Part shown: positions 22,856 through 26,635 of the stretch, piece after piece
How the letters are laid out: each line of letters opens with the position of its first letter
Numbering within the stretch: position 1 is the stretch's first letter
Assembly: GCA_051004015.1 (NCBI GenBank)
Contig: JBPCKT010000075.1
Location: forward strand, 1 to 26,635
Length of the DNA: 26,635 nucleotides
Origin: SXOA01 sp051004015
GTDB lineage: Bacteria; Planctomycetota; Planctomycetia; Pirellulales; Pirellulaceae
Direction: 5' to 3'
Notes under the pieces: model-generated
Databases searched by the model: none
Told to the model about the DNA's origin: nothing
The model's input: only the letters and a program-made list of their open reading frames with translations
Program-made: the position numbers and the translations under genes

Positions 22856-22956
22856 GGCGAGCGGCCAGCGTAAGCTGGCGGGTATGTCCGCACGCCGCGG
22901 GGCGGGCTGCCTTCGCCGGTGCCACGTCACCGGCCAGCTCACGCTGGCCGCTCGCC
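22856..22956. repeat. REPIN-like inverted pair of hairpin units (GGCGAGCGG family)
   Basis: Two 28-base units in inverted orientation (22856-22883 and 22929-22956) are 45 bases apart with 26 of 28 matching. Each has an inner hairpin, GCCAGC-gtaa-GCTGGC in the first and CCAGC-gtga-GCTGG in the second. A third unit of the same family lies inside the kinase gene (23791-23818). The pair fills the gap between the coiled-coil and kinase genes. Confidence 0.8.
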
Positions 22957-23074
22957 TGATCCCTTGCCAGCAGCGCAATTCTTTGCGTGCTTGCTATTCT
23001 CACCAGCACCCCGGTGCCATAATCCGTGGCACGTCTCTTTGGTCCCCGTCTGATACTGCCTGGGGTTCCTTCCC

Positions 23075-26029
23075 ATGCCTGCTTCCAGCGACCGCAATTT
23101 GTTGTTTGGCATCCTCGCGCTGCAGATGGATTTCATCACCCGCGAGCAGCTCGTGGCGGGGATGCAGGCCTGGGTGCTGGCCAAGGACATTGCGCTGGCC
23201 GAGCACCTCGTGCAAGCAGGCGCCATGAAGCCCGCGAACCGGCAGCTCCTGGAGCCGCTGGTGGAGGCGCATATCCGCCAGCATGGGGACGATCCGCAGC
23301 AGAGCCTGGCGTCCATTAGCTCATTCGAGCACCTGCGTAACGAGCTTGCTCGGCTCAAGGACCAGGAGATTGATGTCTCCATTGCAAACATCCCGGCCAA
23401 GTCCGCAAAGGATGCCGACCCCTTTGCCACCATTTCTGTCGGTGCTGCCAGCTCGCAGGGGATGCGGTTCCGCATCCTGCGGCCTCATGCGGAAGGAGGC
23501 TTGGGCCGAGTCTCTGTCGCTCTCGACAGCGAACTCGGCCGCGAAGTGGCCCTCAAGGAAATCAAGCCCGAGCGAGCCGACGACCCCGACAGCCGCGGGC
23601 GCTTCACCCGCGAGGCGGAAATCACCGGCGGCTTGGAACATCCGGGTATCGTCCCGGTCTACGGCCTGGGGGCCTATCCCGACGGCCGCCCGTTCTACGC
23701 CATGCGCTTCATCCGCGGCAAAAGTCTCAAAGAAGCCATCGAGAAGTTCCATGAGGGGGCTGGGGGCTCGGGGCTAGGGGCTGGGGAAAAGGCGAGCGGG
23801 GGGCGTAAGCCCCCCGGTAACTCCGCGTCGTCAAAATACTCCCCCACCGAGGAAAACCTCGAGCTCCGCAAACTCCTCCAGCGCCTCATCGACGTCTGCG
23901 AAGCCATGGACTACGCCCACAGCCGCGGCGTCCTGCATCGCGACCTCAAGCCCGGCAACATCATGCTCGGCAAATTCGGCGAAACGCTCGTCGTGGACTG
24001 GGGCCTCGCCAAGCCGCTTGGCAAATCACCGACGCCGGTGCTTGAGCAACAGCCTACCGACACCACGCTCGGCCTCTCTTCTCTCCCCGAAGCCGCACTC
24101 CATCCTTCCACCAGTGGCAGCGAACCTACCCTCCTCGGCTCCGCCCTGGGCACCCCCGCCTTCATGAGCCCCGAGCAAGCCCAAGGCCGCCTCGACCTCC
24201 TCGGCCCCGCCAGCGACGTTTTCAGCCTCGGGGCGATCCTCTACCAGATCCTCACCGGCCAGCCCCCCTATACGGCGGCGACGAAGGACGATGTTCTTCA
24301 CAAAGCGCAAATCGGCGACTATCCCGCTCCCCGCACTCTCCGCCGGGGCATTCCCCCATCCCTCGAAGCCATCTGCCTTAAGGCCCTCGCGCCGCTATCC
24401 CCCAATCGCTACCCCACCTGCCGCGCCCTCGCCCAGGATCTCGAACGCTTCCTCGCCGATGAACCGGTCACCGCCCGCCGGGACTCGATCGCCGAACGAC
24501 TTTCCCGCCTCAGCCGGCGGCATCGGACCGCCTTCATGGCCGCTGCCGCCGCTTTAGTTCTTCTCGCCGCAGGTTCGCTGCTGGCGCTGGGAGTGGTCAA
24601 TCATTTTCGCAATGTCGCAGTGAAGGAAACCGGCGAAAGAGAAAAAGCCCGGCAGGCGGAAGCCCAACGTGCAGCAGGTGAGCGACTCGCCAAGCTCGAT
24701 GCGGAGACGCAGAAAGTGAAAGCTCTGTCGGCCGTCACACGGGAACGTCGCACGATAGAGATTCTCGGGTCCGTCTCAAAATACCTGAACCCGCGGCAAG
24801 CGGAGAAGGACGGCATGCCGCTCACCGGAATGTTAAGCGCGTGGCTCGACCGTGCGTTCAAGGAGCTCGAAGCGGAAGCGGACGGCGACCCGACCGCGGT
24901 GGCCCGCCTGCAAGTCATCTTAGCGAAGTCGCAAAACGAGTTGGGCTACCCGAATAAAGGGATCACGCTGTGCCTCAAAGCAAGGGAGACTCTCACCGCG
25001 CATCTCGGCCCCGACCACCCCGACACGATCACCAGCATGAACAATCTCGCGGACACCTATGCAAGGTTGAAGCAATTCGACACGGCGCTATCGCTATACA
25101 CCGAATCAATGGAACTTTGCGAGGCCAGCCTCGAGGGGAATCATCCCCAAACACTTTCGACCAAGGAAGGCTTAGCCGGAGTTTATCAGGCGATTAATCA
25201 ACTCGATAAAGCAATCCCACTTTATGAGCAAACGCTTGAGGTGCGCAGGGCCGTCCTCCGCCTTAACCATCCAGACACCTTGGCAAACAGGCACAATCTG
25301 GCCCTCTGCTACAAACGTGCCGGCCAGCTCGATAAGGCAATTCCGCTGTATGAAGAATCACTAAACGCCACCAAGGCCGAGCTGAGTATCGATCATCCAT
25401 CGACGCTCCAAGCAATGCATAATCTTGCCGCGGCATACGACGCCGCCCACGAGTTGGAAAAGGCGTTGCTGCTGTTTGAGGAGACGCTTGAGCGGCGGAT
25501 GGCCAAACTTGGGCCGGAGGATTCGGAGACTCTCAATACGATGGGCAACCTTGCTGGCGTGTATGTTGACCAAGGTCGAGTTGCGGACGCCCTTCCCTTG
25601 TTTGACGAATTTGTAAAGGGCCGCAGGAAGCTCCATAGCGACGAGCCGCTGCGATTTGCCAACTACCTGGCAATTGTCAGCCTCAGTCTTCTGAAAGCTG
25701 GTGAGTACGCACGTGCGCAGGACCACTTGTCGGAATGTCTGGCGATTCGTGAGAAAGTCGAGCCCGACATCTGGACTACTTTCAGCACCCAGTCCATGCT
25801 CGGAGCCGCGCTCTTGGGCCAGGAGAAATACACCGACGCCGAGCCGCTCTTGCTCAAGGGCTATGACGGGATGAAGCAGAGGGAAGGGACCATCCCGCCG
25901 CCGGCGCGCGTTCGCTTGGCGGAATCGCTCGACCGGCTCATCGAGCTGTACACCGCCACCAAGAAGCCCGACGAAGTGGCGAAGTGGCAAGCCGAGCGGG
26001 CGAAGTACTCCGAGGAGAAGGCGAAGTAG
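23075..26029 (+). CDS. Planctomycete serine/threonine protein kinase with TPR domain
   Basis: A 984-residue membrane-bound Hanks-type kinase. Residues 1-75 are an N-terminal module common in planctomycete kinases (NLLFGILALQMDFITREQL). The kinase domain is about 131-465: Gly-rich loop EGGLGRVSVAL, Lys161 in ALKEI, Glu180, HRDLKPGN (Asp290, Lys292, Asn295), DWG instead of DFG (308-310) and GTPAFMSPEQA (359-369). One membrane helix is at about 486-508, then coiled coil, then kinesin-light-chain-style TPRs of about 42 residues from about 620 to 950 (repeat core such as TSMNNLADTYARLKQFDTAL). Residues 229-257 are an unusual insert encoded by a G-rich run plus a hairpin repeat, placed just before the helix leading to HRD. 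ATG 23075 fits the family N-terminus. Substrates are unknown; the TPR part probably recruits partners on the far side of the membrane. Confidence 0.94.
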   Translation: MPASSDRNLLFGILALQMDFITREQLVAGMQAWVLAKDIALAEHLVQAGAMKPANRQLLEPLVEAHIRQHGDDPQQSLASISSFEHLRNELARLKDQEIDVSIANIPAKSAKDADPFATISVGAASSQGMRFRILRPHAEGGLGRVSVALDSELGREVALKEIKPERADDPDSRGRFTREAEITGGLEHPGIVPVYGLGAYPDGRPFYAMRFIRGKSLKEAIEKFHEGAGGSGLGAGEKASGGRKPPGNSASSKYSPTEENLELRKLLQRLIDVCEAMDYAHSRGVLHRDLKPGNIMLGKFGETLVVDWGLAKPLGKSPTPVLEQQPTDTTLGLSSLPEAALHPSTSGSEPTLLGSALGTPAFMSPEQAQGRLDLLGPASDVFSLGAILYQILTGQPPYTAATKDDVLHKAQIGDYPAPRTLRRGIPPSLEAICLKALAPLSPNRYPTCRALAQDLERFLADEPVTARRDSIAERLSRLSRRHRTAFMAAAAALVLLAAGSLLALGVVNHFRNVAVKETGEREKARQAEAQRAAGERLAKLDAETQKVKALSAVTRERRTIEILGSVSKYLNPRQAEKDGMPLTGMLSAWLDRAFKELEAEADGDPTAVARLQVILAKSQNELGYPNKGITLCLKARETLTAHLGPDHPDTITSMNNLADTYARLKQFDTALSLYTESMELCEASLEGNHPQTLSTKEGLAGVYQAINQLDKAIPLYEQTLEVRRAVLRLNHPDTLANRHNLALCYKRAGQLDKAIPLYEESLNATKAELSIDHPSTLQAMHNLAAAYDAAHELEKALLLFEETLERRMAKLGPEDSETLNTMGNLAGVYVDQGRVADALPLFDEFVKGRRKLHSDEPLRFANYLAIVSLSLLKAGEYARAQDHLSECLAIREKVEPDIWTTFSTQSMLGAALLGQEKYTDAEPLLLKGYDGMKQREGTIPPPARVRLAESLDRLIELYTATKKPDEVAKWQAERAKYSEEKAK
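23755..23786. repeat. G-rich run inside the kinase gene
   Basis: Repeated GGGG blocks separated by CT, CTC or CTA encode a Gly/Ala/Ser stretch (GAGGSGLGAG) in the kinase. It is similar to the run before cysD (17027-17060) and lies directly beside the hairpin unit at 23791, so the two may have been inserted together. Confidence 0.55.
23791..23818. repeat. Single hairpin unit (GGCGAGCGG family) in frame inside the kinase gene
   Basis: The 28-base unit starts GGCGAGCGG and ends CGGT like the pair at 22856-22956, but its stem is GGGGGGC-gtaa-GCCCCCC instead of CCAGC/GCTGG, so both stem sides changed together. It encodes KASGGRKPPG in the kinase with no frame disruption. Confidence 0.75.
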
Positions 26030-26096
26030 CGAAACGATGTGGAATTCAAAACGCGCTGGTTCGCTGGCGTCGATTCATCTCCGTTGGGCGCTGTAG

Positions 26097-26204
26097 AAAG
26101 AGCCGGGGAATGAGGAATTAAAGAAGCGGCTGGCGGCGGCGGAGGAGAAGCTCAAGGAGGAGCAGGACGCGGCCCAGATGGCGGGGCCGAAGGTGGGAGA
26201 GTAG
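26097..26204 (+). pseudogene. Remnant of a coiled-coil C-terminus
   Basis: An open frame without a start codon reads NEELKKRLAAAEEKLKEEQD and ends at a TAG that is itself part of the hairpin repeat starting at 26201. The Lys/Glu/Ala heptad-like sequence resembles the C-terminal ends of planctomycete TPR or WD40 proteins. It follows the kinase stop by 67 bases and is closed upstream by a stop at 26094. Probably the leftover end of a gene destroyed by rearrangement; the evidence is short. Confidence 0.35.
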
Positions 26205-26427
26205 GCCGTCTTTCCAAGACGTGCCATGTGTAACCTTCGCGCTTCGTGAAAAGCAATTTCGCGAAACAGTCGTAAGCAGTTGCGACGTTTGCTCCCGACC
26301 GTCTTGGAAGGACGGCCTACACTGCCGCGCCGGGAGCCAACTGGAGCCCCGTGTGGAAAGCATTTTCGCGAAAGGGCCGTCACCAGCGGCGGCGCGTGTT
26401 CCTGACCGTCTTGGAAAGACGGCCTAC
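26201..26427. repeat. Three hairpin units (GTAGGCCGTCTT family) and a degenerate tandem repeat
   Basis: Units lie at 26201-26222 (plus), 26297-26320 (minus) and 26404-26427 (minus), each with the hairpin CCGTCTT-tcc-AAGACGG or a close variant. The second and third are the ends of a diverged direct repeat of about 71 bases (from about 26250 and about 26356), recognisable by AAAGCAATTTCGCGAAA and AAAGCATTTTCGCGAAA. The open frames across the region are repeat translations, so I call no gene between 26205 and 26521. Confidence 0.7.
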
Positions 26428-26521
26428 TCCCCCCCCGTTCGGGGACTTGCCGGACAGTTAGTATTGTGTACAATTGTGGCATAACGGGCCGGCGGGAATC
26501 CGGCAGGGTCTTTGACAATTT

Positions 26522-26635
26522 GGGTACGCCTTGAAAAGGTGTTTGATGTTTTGCAGGTGCAAGTCCTGTCCGGCAGGGGTCGTTCCAGCCGGTAGCAACT
26601 GGAGGGGTGGTGGAGGTGACGAAGCCGTCCGAGTC
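26522..26635 (+). ncRNA. Probable 5' part of a group II intron, cut by the window edge
   Basis: From about 26522 the sequence follows the layout of bacterial group II intron domain I: a GGTACGCC-like start in place of GUGYG, then AGGTG, a small stem CAGG-tgcaagt-CCTG (26555-26569), then GCCGGTAGCAACTGG and GGAGGTGACGAAGCC. Domain V and the usual reverse transcriptase would lie beyond the window. The exact 5' splice point is uncertain by a few bases. The upstream exon carries TTTGACAATTT. It could instead be another structured RNA. Confidence 0.45.

Noticed and set aside
26201..26427. CRISPR array
   Set aside because: Only three units, in mixed orientation and with unequal spacing, and each is a hairpin shared with a tandem repeat. 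No cas genes are present.
26075..26518. 147-residue minus-strand frame with repeated RPSFQDG/GRPSKTVG-like words
   Set aside because: It is the translation of the three hairpin repeat units read in different frames and not a protein family.

Overview
The window looks like chromosomal DNA of a GC-rich planctomycete, probably of the Gemmatales/Pirellulales type. The evidence is a DUF1559 protein with a type IV pilin-like N-terminus, a serine/threonine kinase with the planctomycete N-terminal module and C-terminal TPRs, a very long secretin with an N-terminal repeat region, a CysN-CysC fusion, and many short hairpin repeats. No tRNA, rRNA or CRISPR array was seen. All calls come from reading the sequence; no database search was run.

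Layout. Positions 100-2537 (+) hold a three-gene set: an anchored hypothetical protein, a DUF1559 pseudopilin-like protein and a second membrane hypothetical protein. A 427-base gap with a possible promoter leads to a 1238-residue secretin (TTG start), which ends at a strong intrinsic terminator. Next come glutamate dehydrogenase and a HigB-HigA toxin-antitoxin pair. On the minus strand, bioD, a HerA-type ATPase and a 227-residue hypothetical protein follow one another from 12748 down to 8851. A small secreted Tyr/Gly/Pro-rich protein lies on the plus strand at 12904.

Positions 13414-20833 are entirely minus strand. In transcription order they read: DCC thiol oxidoreductase, ArsR regulator, CsrA, beta-carbonic anhydrase, SulP anion transporter, CysD, an AT-richer gene of unknown function, and CysN-CysC. 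The arsR-csrA-can-sulP part looks like one operon for inorganic carbon: the genes are close or overlapping, and there is a palindromic operator-like site in front of arsR. An identical 17-base direct repeat lies on each side of these four genes. cysD and cysN, normally adjacent, are separated by the unknown gene. SulP could feed either carbonic anhydrase (bicarbonate) or CysDNC (sulfate).

From 21121 the plus strand carries a Lys/Glu-rich coiled-coil membrane protein and a 984-residue kinase-TPR protein. The last 600 bases hold a gene remnant, three copies of a hairpin repeat and, at the edge, what looks like the 5' part of a group II intron.

The most distinctive structural feature is a set of unrelated short palindromic repeat families. 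Most occur as inverted pairs between genes (REPIN-like), and paired changes keep the hairpins intact. Two single copies lie in frame inside genes (the HerA ATPase and the kinase). The best candidate for an undescribed system is the direct-repeat-flanked ArsR-CsrA-carbonic anhydrase-SulP unit.
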